The translations under genes and the position numbers were made by a program. The notes beneath the pieces were generated by a model. The model was not told the origin of the DNA, made no database searches, and saw only the letters and a program-made list of their open reading frames with translations. DNA of 64,000 bases from Streptomyces sp. NBC_00289 (GTDB lineage Bacteria > Actinomycetota > Actinomycetes > Streptomycetales > Streptomycetaceae), in NCBI RefSeq assembly GCF_041435115.1, contig NZ_CP108046.1, forward strand, positions 7,254,001-7,318,000, in the 5' to 3' direction. Position 1 is the first letter of the stretch, and every line of letters starts with the position of its first letter. Shown piece by piece: positions 20,095 to 28,957 of this stretch.

Positions 20095-20409
20095 GTGCCC
20101 GCTGCCGCACTGAAGCCGAAGCCGTTGTCCACCCAGTCCACCGCGAAGCACCCCGTGCTGCTCGACCTGCCCTACGCGCCCGTGGAGAAGCGTGCGCTGC
20201 CGCCGGGCCGGCCGCGCGAGTGGTACGTCACGCACAACCGCCGTCTCAAGGCCCTGCGCCTGGCGATCGCCCTGCTCGACTCGGGCGTCTACGTACCCAA
20301 CCAGGCCCGCAACGAGACGATACGGAGCACGGCGGAGACGATCGGCGTCCACCCGCCGTCGGACACGACGTGCCACATGGTGCGAGCGCTGATCCGCTAC
20401 TCGCGCTGA
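20095..20409 (+). CDS. conserved hypothetical Streptomyces protein
   Basis: A 104-aa, probably cytosolic basic protein without recognised domain. It has a Pro/Lys/Ala-rich start and a core DLPYAPVEKRALPPGRPREWY followed by helices with NRRLKALRLAIALLDSG. GTG 20095 is chosen: AGGAGG sits six bases upstream, whereas the ATG at 20089 directly abuts it. A TAGAAT hexamer at 20013-20018 could be a -10 element, but no convincing -35 was seen. A 16-bp perfect terminator hairpin follows two bases after the stop. Confidence 0.8.
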   Translation: MPAAALKPKPLSTQSTAKHPVLLDLPYAPVEKRALPPGRPREWYVTHNRRLKALRLAIALLDSGVYVPNQARNETIRSTAETIGVHPPSDTTCHMVRALIRYSR

Positions 20410-20410
20410 A

Positions 20411-20452
20411 CGAACGCCGGGCGGGCCGCGTCGCGAGCCCGCCCGGCGTTCG
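20411..20452. terminator. 16-bp perfect hairpin
   Basis: Arms 20411-20426 and 20437-20452 are perfectly complementary (CGAACGCCGGGCGGGC on the left), with a 10-base loop, immediately after the stop of the 104-aa gene. It can also serve the convergent gene ending at 20574. Confidence 0.85.
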
Positions 20453-20573
20453 TATCGACCAGGACGAACTGCCGTGCGCCGCTGCCGACTTGCGAGCATG
20501 CCTTGCGCTGACGTGCGGATCGGGCCGTACGCCGACCTGCCGGGCGTGCCCGGCGCCACCCGTCGGCCGGCCC

Positions 20574-21758
20574 CTACGCCGACAGCTCCTTCTCCAGCGG
20601 TGTCCTGAACCGGGGTGTCACCCGGGTCGTACCCACCCAGCCGCGCAGCCGTTCGGCCTCCGTCTCGATCGCCGTGCGTGCCTCCCGGCCGACCCCGTCG
20701 GTCTCCAGCAGCCGCCACGCGATCTCCCCGTCCGGCCGCTGGGCCCACCCGCCCACCACCCGCCCGTCCCACCACACGGTCGGCCCCACGTTGCCGCTGC
20801 CGTCGAACAGCAGGGGGCGCAGCCGGGGCGCGAGGTACCAGTCCCGCTGTTGCCAGCCCATCGCCGTCGGATCGAGTCCCGGCAGCAGAGCGGCCCACGG
20901 CTCGACGGCCTCCGCCATCGGGCCGGTGTCGCCGTCGACGACGTACCCCGTGCCCTCGTCCACGGCCACCGGCCGGGCCCCGATCGCCGCCAGCGCCCGG
21001 CGGACCTCCGTCACCCGCCATCCGGTCCACCACTTCAGGTCGGCCTCCGTGGCCGGCCCGCACACGGCGAGCCACCTCCCCAGCAGCGACGCCTGCGCCC
21101 CGGCCGCGTCCAGCTCGGGATGCTCGGGAGCCACCGCCCAGCGGAACTGGCTGGACGTCCAGGACCCCAGCGGCCGTCCCCGTACGACCTTCCCCTCCAC
21201 GCCCAGCACTCTCAGCAGCCGCGTCGAGACGGTGTGCAGCCCCTCGTAGCTCTTGCCCGCCGCGTACACCCACTGCTCGCGCAGGCGCGGCTCGTCCTGC
21301 GCCAGTTCGGCCGCCGTCGCCTGGCCCCGCCGGGCCAGCGCGGCCAAGGCCGACTCCTCGACCTCCTTCAGCCAGGCCGCGTCCGGCGCCCCGGCCTTCG
21401 CCATGTCCTTGAGCAGCGCGGCACGCTCGCGGGCGGCGACCGCGAGACCCGTCGAGGCGTGCACGACCGCGGTCAGGTCCGTGGGGAACACGAACACGGT
21501 GTGCCGCATGCCGTGCATACGCACCAGCGTGCGGTCCGTGTAGAGGGCGCGGCCGGTGTCCGGCACCGTCTTCGCCGGGTCCGCCAGGCGCGCGCCCACG
21601 GCCAGGTACACCGTCGCCGGATCGGTGCCGTGCAGGGCGACGAGCGAACCGGCGACCTCCTCCGGGCTCGCCGCCCGCGCGGGCCCGGCCACCCGTTGCC
21701 GCAGCGCGAGCCTCGTCCGGCGCTCCGCCACTCCGATGTACCGCTCCTCGCCCGCCAT
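20574..21758 (-). CDS. HTH_42 (AlkZ/YcaQ-like) winged-helix protein
   Basis: A 394-aa protein of the HTH_42 family (PF06224), which includes the AlkZ and AlkX/YcaQ DNA glycosylases that unhook interstrand crosslinks. It is built of winged-helix modules; family features include ALARRGQATAAELA, GRWLAVCGPATEADLKWWTG and FDGSGNVGPTVWWDGRVVGGW. Where characterised AlkZ proteins carry a Gln-x-Gln catalytic motif, this one reads ALHGTDPATVYL, so glycosylase activity is uncertain. GGAGG precedes the ATG at 21758. No biosynthetic cluster is adjacent, so a self-resistance role is not indicated. Confidence 0.85.
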   Translation of the reverse strand: MAGEERYIGVAERRTRLALRQRVAGPARAASPEEVAGSLVALHGTDPATVYLAVGARLADPAKTVPDTGRALYTDRTLVRMHGMRHTVFVFPTDLTAVVHASTGLAVAARERAALLKDMAKAGAPDAAWLKEVEESALAALARRGQATAAELAQDEPRLREQWVYAAGKSYEGLHTVSTRLLRVLGVEGKVVRGRPLGSWTSSQFRWAVAPEHPELDAAGAQASLLGRWLAVCGPATEADLKWWTGWRVTEVRRALAAIGARPVAVDEGTGYVVDGDTGPMAEAVEPWAALLPGLDPTAMGWQQRDWYLAPRLRPLLFDGSGNVGPTVWWDGRVVGGWAQRPDGEIAWRLLETDGVGREARTAIETEAERLRGWVGTTRVTPRFRTPLEKELSA

Positions 21759-21939
21759 GCCGACCTCCACCCGTATCGCCCTGAGCCGATCCTCCCCGAC
21801 GCCACTGACAACCGCCGTCACCCGAACGCCGTACCCCGCATGCGGGCGCCCCCACGCCTGGCCTTCACTGCCTTCAGGAGGTGACGGAAGCCAGGAGAGC
21901 CAGGCGACGACCGGGAGGCGTGATGCAGAGGCAGGGCAG

Positions 21940-23289
21940 ATGACCGCTCCCGCCGGCCCCGCTCAGCGCGTGCAGCGGGGCAGGGCCGCCCGCAAACGAG
22001 TACCCCGCTCCGCGCACGCCCTGTGGATACCCTCCGTCGAGCGGCCCGACCCCGTCGCCGTACTGGAACGGCAGGACCGCGACCGGCTGCCCGAGCTGCT
22101 GCCGGTCCGGTACGGGCGCATGGCCGCCTCCCCCTTCGCCTTCCTGCGCGGGGCGGCCGCCGTGATGGCCGCCGACCTCGCCGCCCAGCCGCACTCCGGG
22201 CTGACCGTGCAGCTGTGCGGCGACGCCCACCTGCTCAACTTCGGCCTGTACAGCTCCCCGGAGCGCTCCCTGCTCTTCGACTTCAACGACTTCGACGAGA
22301 CGTTCCCCGGCCCCTTCGAGTGGGACGTCAAACGGCTCGCCGCCAGCGTCGCCGTCGCCGCCCGCGAGAACGGTCACGGCGAGGCCAAGGTGCGCCGGGC
22401 CGCCCAGGAGGCGGTGGCCGCCTACCGCACGACCATGCGGCGACTGGCGCCACGCGGCGAACTCGACGTCTGGCACGAGCGCATCGACGCCGACCGTCTG
22501 CTGCCCCTGGTCCGCTCCGCCCGCCTGCGCCGCCACGTCGAGTCCAGCCTCACCCGCGCCCGCCGCCGCACCAGCCTGCAGGCCCTCGGCAAGCTGACCG
22601 AGGTCGTCGACGGCCGTCGGCGCATCATCAGCGACCCGCCGCTCCTCGAACCCGCCGGCGCCTCCGACACCGCGGCCCTGCGCAAGATCTTCTGCGACTA
22701 CCGCTCGACGCTCTCCGAGGAACGCCGGATGCTGCTGGACCGCTACCGCTTCGTGGACGTGGCCCGCAAGGCCGTCGGCGTGGGCAGCGTCGGCACCCGC
22801 TGCTTCCTCGTACTGCTCGCCGGCCGAGACCACGACGACCCGCTGTTCCTCCAGATCAAGGAGGCCCGGAGGTCCGTCCTGGAGGAACATCTGCCGGGCG
22901 GGCCGTACGTCCATCCGGGGCACCGGGTCGTCGCCGGGCAGCGACTGCTGCAGGCCGAGGGCGACATCTTCCTCGGGTGGATGACCGGGCCGCAGGGCCG
23001 CGCCTTCTACTGGCGCCGGCTGCGCGACCCGAAGGGCTCCGCGGACGTGGCCGGCATGTCCCCGGCCGACCTGGTGGCGTACGTCCGGCTGTGCGGCACC
23101 GCCCTGGCCCGCGCGCACGCCCGTTCCGGCGACCGTGTCGCGATCGCCGGGTACCTGGGCGACACGGACACCTTCGACCGGGCCGTCGCGGACTTCGCCC
23201 TGAGCTACGCCGACCAGACGGCGGTTGATCACGCGACGCTGTGCGCGGCCGTCGCGGCGGGCGTGGTGAGGGCGGCCCCGGGTATCTGA
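21940..23289 (+). CDS. DUF2252 protein
   Basis: A 449-aa cytosolic protein of DUF2252, an actinobacterial family with a kinase-like (APH-type) appearance. Visible blocks are RYGRMAASPFAFLRGAA, LCGDAHLLNFGLY, FDFNDFDETFPGPFEWDVKRL and LFLQIKEARRSVLE. The DAHxxNFG and DFND segments resemble the catalytic and metal-binding loops of kinases. Activity is unknown. The ATG at 21940 follows an AGGCAGGG purine stretch. Its last codons lie in a degenerate tandem repeat (about 23257-23377), so the C-terminal residues may vary between strains. Confidence 0.88.
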   Translation: MTAPAGPAQRVQRGRAARKRVPRSAHALWIPSVERPDPVAVLERQDRDRLPELLPVRYGRMAASPFAFLRGAAAVMAADLAAQPHSGLTVQLCGDAHLLNFGLYSSPERSLLFDFNDFDETFPGPFEWDVKRLAASVAVAARENGHGEAKVRRAAQEAVAAYRTTMRRLAPRGELDVWHERIDADRLLPLVRSARLRRHVESSLTRARRRTSLQALGKLTEVVDGRRRIISDPPLLEPAGASDTAALRKIFCDYRSTLSEERRMLLDRYRFVDVARKAVGVGSVGTRCFLVLLAGRDHDDPLFLQIKEARRSVLEEHLPGGPYVHPGHRVVAGQRLLQAEGDIFLGWMTGPQGRAFYWRRLRDPKGSADVAGMSPADLVAYVRLCGTALARAHARSGDRVAIAGYLGDTDTFDRAVADFALSYADQTAVDHATLCAAVAAGVVRAAPGI

Positions 23290-23311
23290 CCGCGGCCCCG
23301 GGCATCCGACC

Positions 23312-23377
23312 GGCGGTGGCGAGGGCCGCCCCGGGTATCCGACCGGCGGTGGCGAGGGCCGCCCCGGGTATCCGACC
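23312..23377. repeat. two perfect 33-bp tandem repeats plus degenerate copies
   Basis: Two identical 33-bp units (23312-23344 and 23345-23377) are preceded by shorter or diverged copies from about 23257 that overlap the end of the DUF2252 gene. All contain CCCCGGGTATC or a close variant. The array fills the gap between two convergent genes. Confidence 0.85.
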
Positions 23378-23397
23378 GACGGTCCGGGACGGCCAGG

Positions 23398-24195
23398 TCA
23401 CACGGCGGGCGTACTGCTTCGGCGACCCCGCCCCCGGCCCTGCTCCCGATCGGATTCCGGGGCGCCGTCCGGGTAGCCGGGGCCGCTCAGCAGCGTGTCC
23501 ACGAACTCCCGCCGGTCCTCGGCGTGTTCGCGGAACCAGAGCCCCAGCATGTGGTCCGCGCCGGGGAGTTCGAAGCGGGTGAGCCGCGAGCGCACGGCCA
23601 GCGCGTCCTGGACCGCCTCGGTCACGGCGGGCGGGATGATCGCGTCCGTGCCGGGCACCGCGAGCACCGCCCGGCCCCCGTACGCCCGCAACACGTCCAG
23701 CGCGGGCGCCGCGCGCCAGCCGTCCGGCCTGCGGATGATCTCGCTGAACCGGCCGTCCCCCTCGCCGAACGGCACCTCCCACGCCTCCGCCGCGTACACG
23801 GCGGGCGCGCACAACCCGAGGGCCGCCACCCGGTCCCCGTAGTGCCCGGCGAGGTCCGCCACCGTCTGCCCGCTCATGCTGAACCCGACCAGCACCAGCG
23901 GACCGTCCTCGGGAACCCGCGCGTCGATCACGGCCACCGCCTGCTCGAAGCGCCGTCGCAGGCTCAACTCCCTCAACTCGCCGCTGCTTTCGCCGTGTCC
24001 GGAGAAGTCGAGGGCGAGGGCGTCGCAGCCGTGCGCCACGAAGTCCCCGAGCAGCGGCAGCAACCGCTCCTTGCTGCCGTTGCCGGCGCCGTGCAACACG
24101 ACGGCGGTGGCCGCCTGCGGACCACCGCCGTCGCCGTACACGCAGGCGAGTCGTTCACCGTCGTGGGTGTGCGTGAAGAAGAGGAGCTCACTCAT
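23398..24195 (-). CDS. alpha/beta hydrolase
   Basis: A 265-aa hydrolase of the serine-aminopeptidase/dienelactone-hydrolase type. It has the oxyanion region VVLHGAGNGS, nucleophile elbow GFSMSG, acid in VPGTDAIIPP and catalytic His in PGADHMLGLW, so the triad is complete. Substrate is unknown. The C-terminus is Arg-rich and low in structure (REQGRGRGRRSS). ATG 24195 is taken as start; GTG 24207 would add four residues. It converges with the DUF2252 gene across the 33-bp repeat. Confidence 0.87.
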   Translation of the reverse strand: MSELLFFTHTHDGERLACVYGDGGGPQAATAVVLHGAGNGSKERLLPLLGDFVAHGCDALALDFSGHGESSGELRELSLRRRFEQAVAVIDARVPEDGPLVLVGFSMSGQTVADLAGHYGDRVAALGLCAPAVYAAEAWEVPFGEGDGRFSEIIRRPDGWRAAPALDVLRAYGGRAVLAVPGTDAIIPPAVTEAVQDALAVRSRLTRFELPGADHMLGLWFREHAEDRREFVDTLLSGPGYPDGAPESDREQGRGRGRRSSTPAV

Positions 24196-24429
24196 GCCCT
24201 CATTCACTCACGCCGCCCCGACCGCGGGAAAAGGAGATGCACGCCCTGTGACCGCCTCCCTACGCTGGAGACGCGTTACGGAGCAGCCCGCCACCGCTTC
24301 CCGCACGACCGGCATCACCCGGCGGACTCGGGGCTACTCTCTACGCACCCGCGGCCGGACACCCTCCCCAGCGTCCCGCCGGACCCATCGATCACCGCTC
24401 GGACCAACCCACGCACACGGAGGCCCGTG

Positions 24430-24711
24430 ATGGGCACCATCGTCATAGCCGGGACTGTCGTCCTGGTCGTTCTGGGATTCGGAAACCACGTCTGGTGGCT
24501 CGCCGCCGTCGCCGTCCTCTTCCTCTACACGCAGTACGGGCGCGGCTCGTCCTCGGCGTCCACCTCGGGCGGCTCGCCCTCGGGGGCGGCCGGGCCCGGG
24601 AGCTACCGCGCCTACCGCGAGCGCCGTGACCAGCAGGCCCGTTGGGAGCGCCGCTACCGCCGCGAGCACCCGTTCGAGACCCGCCGTCAGGAGCGCGGGA
24701 AGAGCCAGTGA
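24430..24711 (+). CDS. small single-pass membrane protein
   Basis: A 93-aa protein. The first 35 residues form a membrane helix with aromatic edge residues (NHVWWLAAVAVLFLYTQY). They are followed by a Ser/Gly-rich linker and a strongly basic, aromatic tail (YRAYRERRDQQARWERRYR). The tail would face the cytosol and could bind nucleic acid or phospholipid, but there is no recognised family. GGAGG lies six bases before the ATG at 24430. Confidence 0.75.
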   Translation: MGTIVIAGTVVLVVLGFGNHVWWLAAVAVLFLYTQYGRGSSSASTSGGSPSGAAGPGSYRAYRERRDQQARWERRYRREHPFETRRQERGKSQ

Positions 24712-24751
24712 GACCGGCGCGAGGACCGGTGGCGCCGCCGGGCGTCACCGG

Positions 24752-25336
24752 TCACAGACCCGGGGCTCCCCACACCGGGAACCAGCGGTTCAGGTCCTGC
24801 TCGATCCGCAGGTCGCTCGCGAGCGTCGCCCTGATCCGCAGTTCCAGCGGGTTGTCGCGCCGCTGTTCCGCACCGGGCAGCGGCGCGAAGGGGTAGAACG
24901 TGCCGCGCTTGTAGAGGTAGACGAGTCCGAGCCGCCGGCCCTCCGGGTCGTGAAAACCTGCGAGGGAACACAGCAGTTGCGGGCCGAAGCCGTTGACCTC
25001 CATCGAACTGTTCACCGCGTGCAGGTCGTTGACCAGCAGCGGGAGCTGTGCGGAGGAGCGGTGCGAGACGAGCCAGGAGTAGCCGAACTCGTCCCGCCGC
25101 AGCTCCACCGGAGGGCCGTCCCGGTCCGCGTCGGCGTCGAGCAGTGCCTGCACCTCCCGGTGCGTCTGCTCGAAGGCCGCGCCCTCGACCGTGGCGAAGC
25201 ACACCGCGCCGGCCCCGGTCGGCGTGAACCCGGCAGCCGCCTCCAGCGTCACCGCGGCCGACGGCAGCGCGAAGAGCTGGTCGAGATCCGCGGCCACCGG
25301 TTTGGTTCGGCCGAGCAGGATGTCCAGCAATCCCAT
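24752..25336 (-). CDS. pspAB: PspA-associated protein PspAB
   Basis: A 194-aa soluble protein of the PspAB family, found in actinobacteria with the phage-shock PspA system. It starts MGLLDILLGRTKPVAAD and contains DEFGYSWLVSHR and RGTFYPFAPLPG. It begins two bases after the htpX stop, so the two are surely one operon. The link suggests a role in membrane-stress protein quality control; its biochemical activity is unknown. PspA itself is not in this window. Confidence 0.88.
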   Translation of the reverse strand: MGLLDILLGRTKPVAADLDQLFALPSAAVTLEAAAGFTPTGAGAVCFATVEGAAFEQTHREVQALLDADADRDGPPVELRRDEFGYSWLVSHRSSAQLPLLVNDLHAVNSSMEVNGFGPQLLCSLAGFHDPEGRRLGLVYLYKRGTFYPFAPLPGAEQRRDNPLELRIRATLASDLRIEQDLNRWFPVWGAPGL

Positions 25337-25338
25337 CC

Positions 25339-26259
25339 TCAGCCCGCCTTCCCCGGCCTCGCCGCCTCGCCCAACTCAGCGGAGATCCGGCCCAGTTGGT
25401 CGAGCCGCTGCTCCAGGCTCGGGTGGGTGGAGAAGAGCCGTGCCAGATCGGACCCGGAGCCCAGGGCCGGGGCGAAGTAGAAGGCGTTGAAGGCCTGCGC
25501 GGTCCGCAGGTCCTTGGTGGGGATGCGGGCGATGTCACCGGAGACCTTGGTCAGCGCGGAGGCCAGCGCCGACGGGCGCCCCGTCAGCTGCGCCGCCGCA
25601 CGGTCCGCCGCGAGTTCCCGGTACCGGGACAGGGCCCGGATGAGCAGGAAACTGAGCGCGTAGACGGCCGCGGACACCCCCATCACGGCGGCGAAGACGA
25701 CGGCGGTGTTCTGGTCCCGCCGGCTCCCGCCGAACAGCTGCGAGTAGAAGGCGAACCGCACGATCAGTCCCGCGATCACACCGAGGAAGGACGCGACGGT
25801 GATCACGGCCACGTCCTTGTGCGCCACATGCGACAGCTCGTGCGCGAGCACGCCCTCCAGCTCCGCCGGCTCCAGCCGCCGCAGCAGCCCGGTGGTCACA
25901 CAGACCACGGCGTTGTCCGGGTTGCGTCCGGTCGCGAACGCGTTCGGCATGTCCATGTGCGACACGGCGACCACCGGCTTGGGCATGTCCGCGATCGCGC
26001 ACAGCCGGTCGATCACCGCGTGCAGCTCGGGATACTCCTCCCGTTCCACGACCCGGCCGCGCATCGCGAACAGCGCGATCCGGTCGGAGAACCAGTACTG
26101 CGCACCGAGCATCCCCGCAGCGACGACGACGACCAGCACCCAGGACTTCAGCAGCACGACCAACGCGGCGATGAACGCCACGTACAACAGCCCGAGCAGA
26201 AAGAGCGTGACCGTCATCCGCACGGTCAGCCGCCGGTCGCTCCGGAATCGGCTCTGCAT
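25339..26259 (-). CDS. htpX: membrane zinc metalloprotease HtpX
   Basis: A 306-aa integral membrane protease of family M48B that degrades damaged membrane proteins. Two N-terminal transmembrane helices (about 18-60) are followed by the metal site HELSHVAH and a second hydrophobic pair (about 160-215), then the downstream Glu ligand in RYRELAADRAAA. Length matches the family. ATG 26259 (MQSRFRSDRR) is used; upstream in-frame codons are not supported by a ribosome site. It forms an operon with pspAB. Confidence 0.93.
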   Translation of the reverse strand: MQSRFRSDRRLTVRMTVTLFLLGLLYVAFIAALVVLLKSWVLVVVVAAGMLGAQYWFSDRIALFAMRGRVVEREEYPELHAVIDRLCAIADMPKPVVAVSHMDMPNAFATGRNPDNAVVCVTTGLLRRLEPAELEGVLAHELSHVAHKDVAVITVASFLGVIAGLIVRFAFYSQLFGGSRRDQNTAVVFAAVMGVSAAVYALSFLLIRALSRYRELAADRAAAQLTGRPSALASALTKVSGDIARIPTKDLRTAQAFNAFYFAPALGSGSDLARLFSTHPSLEQRLDQLGRISAELGEAARPGKAG

Positions 26260-26367
26260 CTGCACCACCCCGCAGTCAGGCACTCGTCCCACTGCCAGTG
26301 TGCACCCGCCCCCTCCATGGACAGCCCCCGATCGACCCTAGGACCAGCAAAGGCTCCCGGCCGAAGG

Positions 26368-27762
26368 TCACCCCCGCAGAAGAAGCCGACCACGCTCCAA
26401 CAGCGCCTCCGCCTCCGCGTCCCGGTACGCCCCCTCCGGCGAACGCCGCCACTGCCGTACCGACAACTCGGCCCGCCGGCGCAGCCGCTCGTCCGGGCCG
26501 TCCAGCACGGCGAGGGCGGCCCGCAGCCGGACGAGCCCGCCCCGCGCGTCGAGCAGCCGGAACGCCGACGCCCGGACGTGCGGCGGGCGCCCGTCTCCGA
26601 GCCGCTCCATCAGCCACTCTTCGGGCACCAGCTCCACCGAGGGCAGCATCGCGAGGGCGGTCTCGCCGACGACGCCGGGCGCCGGATCGTCGAGCAGCGG
26701 CCGCAACCGTCGTACGTCGGCCAGGTCCAGCAGCCGCAGCCCGGCCACCGCCCGCGCCCGTACCATCGCCTCCGGATGCCCGGTCAGCGACCACAAGAGC
26801 TCGGCGTCCGCCCGGTTCCCGCACTCCCCGAGCCCCGACACCGCCCCGGGCGCGGGGCCGTCGGCGGCGGCGCACCAGGCGCGGTACAGGGGCAGCGGAT
26901 CGGTCCCGTACTGCCGCACGACGTAGCGCGCGCAGGCGCGCACCACCGCGGACCGGTCGACGAGGAACCGTTCCGCCTCCGCAGGCAGACCGGCCCGCCG
27001 CAGCGCGGTGACCCCGGCCGAACGGGCGCGCGGGTTGCGGGCACCGAGCAACGGTTCGAGTACGTCGCGGTGATCGCCGTCCTCCCGTACGGCGGCCAGG
27101 GCGGCCTCGGCGCACAGGTTCTGCACGACGACGTCGTCGTCCTGGGCGCCGGCGCGGGCCAGCTCGGCGGGGGAGAGGAACCCTTCCTCGACGGCGAGGC
27201 GGTAGGCGAACCGGCGCACGGTGCGGTCGGCGTCGGTGAGCAGACGCCCGAGTCGCTCGCGGGGTGTCCGGCGCAGTACGTCGCCGACCAGGCGCACGGC
27301 GAAGTCGCCCCGGTCGCGGCGGCCGACGCGCAGGATCAGCGGGGTGAGTGGCACGGCCGACCCCGGGTCGAGGACCTCGGCCAGCAGCGCCCGGGCCCGC
27401 TCGCGCACCGGCTCCACCCAGCCCGCGCAGCGCAGGACGACCAGCGGCAGCAGATCCCGGTGCCCGGTGGCCTGTCGCACGGCCCGGTCGCGGATCCGGC
27501 CGTCCCGGTGGCACAGGGCGAGCGCGAGCAGCGGCTCGGTGAGCCGGCCGGTGCGGAGCACGGCGGTCATCGAGCGTCCGCCCGCGATCCGTTCCCAGGC
27601 CGGCACATACCCCGCGTCGGGCGTGGACCAGTCGATCTCGCGGACCGCGGCGTCCAGCGCCGGCCACGCGTCGGTGTCGACCGCGGCGATCGTGTCCCGC
27701 ACGGACGCCCCCCGCGCCAGCCGCTCCGCGGCCTCGATCCCGCGCCGCATCTCCTCGCGCAT
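26368..27762 (-). CDS. HEAT-repeat-like hypothetical protein
   Basis: A 464-aa all-helical protein rich in Arg, Leu and Ala. It shows repeated helix pairs of HEAT type, for example NPRARSAGVTALRRAGL, HPEAMVRARAVAGLRLL and DPAPGVVGETALAMLP, so it is probably a binding scaffold. No signal peptide, membrane helix or catalytic motif was seen. GAGGGG precedes the ATG at 27762. It starts 10 bases after the stop of the 85-aa membrane protein, indicating a two-gene operon. Confidence 0.78.
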   Translation of the reverse strand: MREEMRRGIEAAERLARGASVRDTIAAVDTDAWPALDAAVREIDWSTPDAGYVPAWERIAGGRSMTAVLRTGRLTEPLLALALCHRDGRIRDRAVRQATGHRDLLPLVVLRCAGWVEPVRERARALLAEVLDPGSAVPLTPLILRVGRRDRGDFAVRLVGDVLRRTPRERLGRLLTDADRTVRRFAYRLAVEEGFLSPAELARAGAQDDDVVVQNLCAEAALAAVREDGDHRDVLEPLLGARNPRARSAGVTALRRAGLPAEAERFLVDRSAVVRACARYVVRQYGTDPLPLYRAWCAAADGPAPGAVSGLGECGNRADAELLWSLTGHPEAMVRARAVAGLRLLDLADVRRLRPLLDDPAPGVVGETALAMLPSVELVPEEWLMERLGDGRPPHVRASAFRLLDARGGLVRLRAALAVLDGPDERLRRRAELSVRQWRRSPEGAYRDAEAEALLERGRLLLRG

Positions 27763-27772
27763 GCCCGTCCCC

Positions 27773-28030
27773 TCAGTACGGCGCGCGGAAGTTCGCGTAC
27801 CCCAGCAGGACGATGATCGCGAGCACGCTGCCCAGCACGATGGTGGTGGAGACCCATGACGACCGGCGGGGCCCCGAGTGCTCGGGGTCGGCGCGGAAGG
27901 GCTGCGGGGCGGGAGGGTTCTCCTTCCAGCGCGCGGCGAGCATCCGGGCCCGTGCGGAGGGCTCCTTGTGCTCGGCGGTGTCCGCCCATCGGAGGTCGAA
28001 CTCGCGCTCTTCGTCGTCCTGTTGCGCCAT
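27773..28030 (-). CDS. small tail-anchored membrane protein
   Basis: An 85-aa protein with an acidic/basic N-terminal domain (MAQQDDEEREFDLRWADTAE) and one membrane helix near the C-terminus (about 58-80, STTIVLGSVLAIIVLLGYA). This gives a cytosolic domain held by a tail anchor. Function is unknown. It is the first gene of an operon with the HEAT-like protein. Confidence 0.8.
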   Translation of the reverse strand: MAQQDDEEREFDLRWADTAEHKEPSARARMLAARWKENPPAPQPFRADPEHSGPRRSSWVSTTIVLGSVLAIIVLLGYANFRAPY

Positions 28031-28117
28031 CCCCGTTTACCTTTCTCGAACAACTGTGTCGGTATGGATGATCCCCCGACCGTGCCCGGTCTGTGAAGCG
28101 AGTTCCGCGAAAACGAC

Positions 28118-28150
28118 GGCGCCCCGCCTCCGGGAGGGAGACGGGGCGCC
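28118..28150 (-). terminator. T-tailed hairpin at the left edge of the low-GC island
   Basis: A 9-bp outer stem (GGCGCCCCG/CGGGGCGCC), a mismatch and a 4-bp inner stem; on the minus strand it is followed by GTCGTTTTC. It sits 18 bases beyond the left copy of the glnA-end direct repeat. It may be the original glnA terminator now separated from glnA by the island, which is inference. Confidence 0.7.
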
Positions 28151-28167
28151 GGTGACGCGTCGGTCGG

Positions 28168-28181
28168 ATCACACGTCGAAG
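28168..28181. repeat. left copy of 14-bp direct repeat (glnA 3'-end sequence)
   Basis: ATCACACGTCGAAG, identical to 30325-30338 where it contains the last codons of glnA (FDV-stop). At this copy the same frame reads ...GHHFFDV-stop on the minus strand, continuing back for at least 20 codons as LERGSKPARKVPASG. Candidate attachment site. Confidence 0.55.
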
Positions 28182-28957
28182 AAGTGGTGCCCCGACGCCG
28201 GTACCTTGCGGGCGGGTTTGCTGCCTCGCTCTAACCAGCGCGGATGCTGTGGTTGTTGTCGTCGCGGGTCGTGGTCGGCCACCCTTGGACGGCCCACAGA
28301 CGGCCCAAGGCATGCCGTGTCCCGCTGTTGTTGGCCAGCACGAGAGGCCCGGGCTGTTGCCGCCCGTAGGCCTCGCGGCGTGGGCTACTCGGCTCGGGAA
28401 GGGATGCCCCCAAGCGCGCTCCGTCAACCCGCCCCAGACTCCCGCAGACGTGCGAGGGTCCACAGTCTCAGACGCAGCCGAAGTCTTGTACGTGCCATCC
28501 GGCTGCTCGGAGCGATCGTGCTCTTTGACCCAGGAGACCCGTCGAACGAATTGCCGGGATACCGTGTTATGTGGGTGCCTAATCAGCGCGAACAAGGCGA
28601 CCCGGCTGCTGGTGCGCGCGCACCGTCCGCATATCGTCCAGGGTGCTATGCCACGAGCGACAGCGAACACGTCGCCCTCGGCGCGTGGACGCGGGGCGCC
28701 CTCATGGCTGTCGCCTACTGGCCGGCGAGCTGCCTGCCGCTTGCCGTCTCAAAGCTCACGAGCAGGACTATGGGGAACCTAATGGTGGAGTCCCGCTGCC
28801 GCCTGAGTGAGCGGTGGCGCACTAGACGAGACGGTGCTGCCATAGAAGAACCATGCTCTGGCAACCAAACCGCACACGACTCCGCAGTGTGGCAGCTCAG
28901 CGCGCAAGGCGGAGTCAGCACTCTTCACGCCAAAACAGAGGTGAAGGCGCAGGCTCG
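28182..28957. other. gene-less part of the island
   Basis: About 780 bases with no frame that I trust: codon bias is weak in all frames and long frames lack family features. A minus-strand frame ends at 28231 with DDNNHSIRAG-stop just before the left repeat. Integrase genes often end next to their attachment site, but no integrase motif is visible in it. It could be a decayed gene. Confidence 0.4.

Noticed and set aside
28231..28413. Integrase remnant ending DDNNHSIRAG next to the left repeat.
   Set aside because: Position is suggestive, but no catalytic Arg/His/Tyr motif of a tyrosine integrase was found, so it is not called as a gene.
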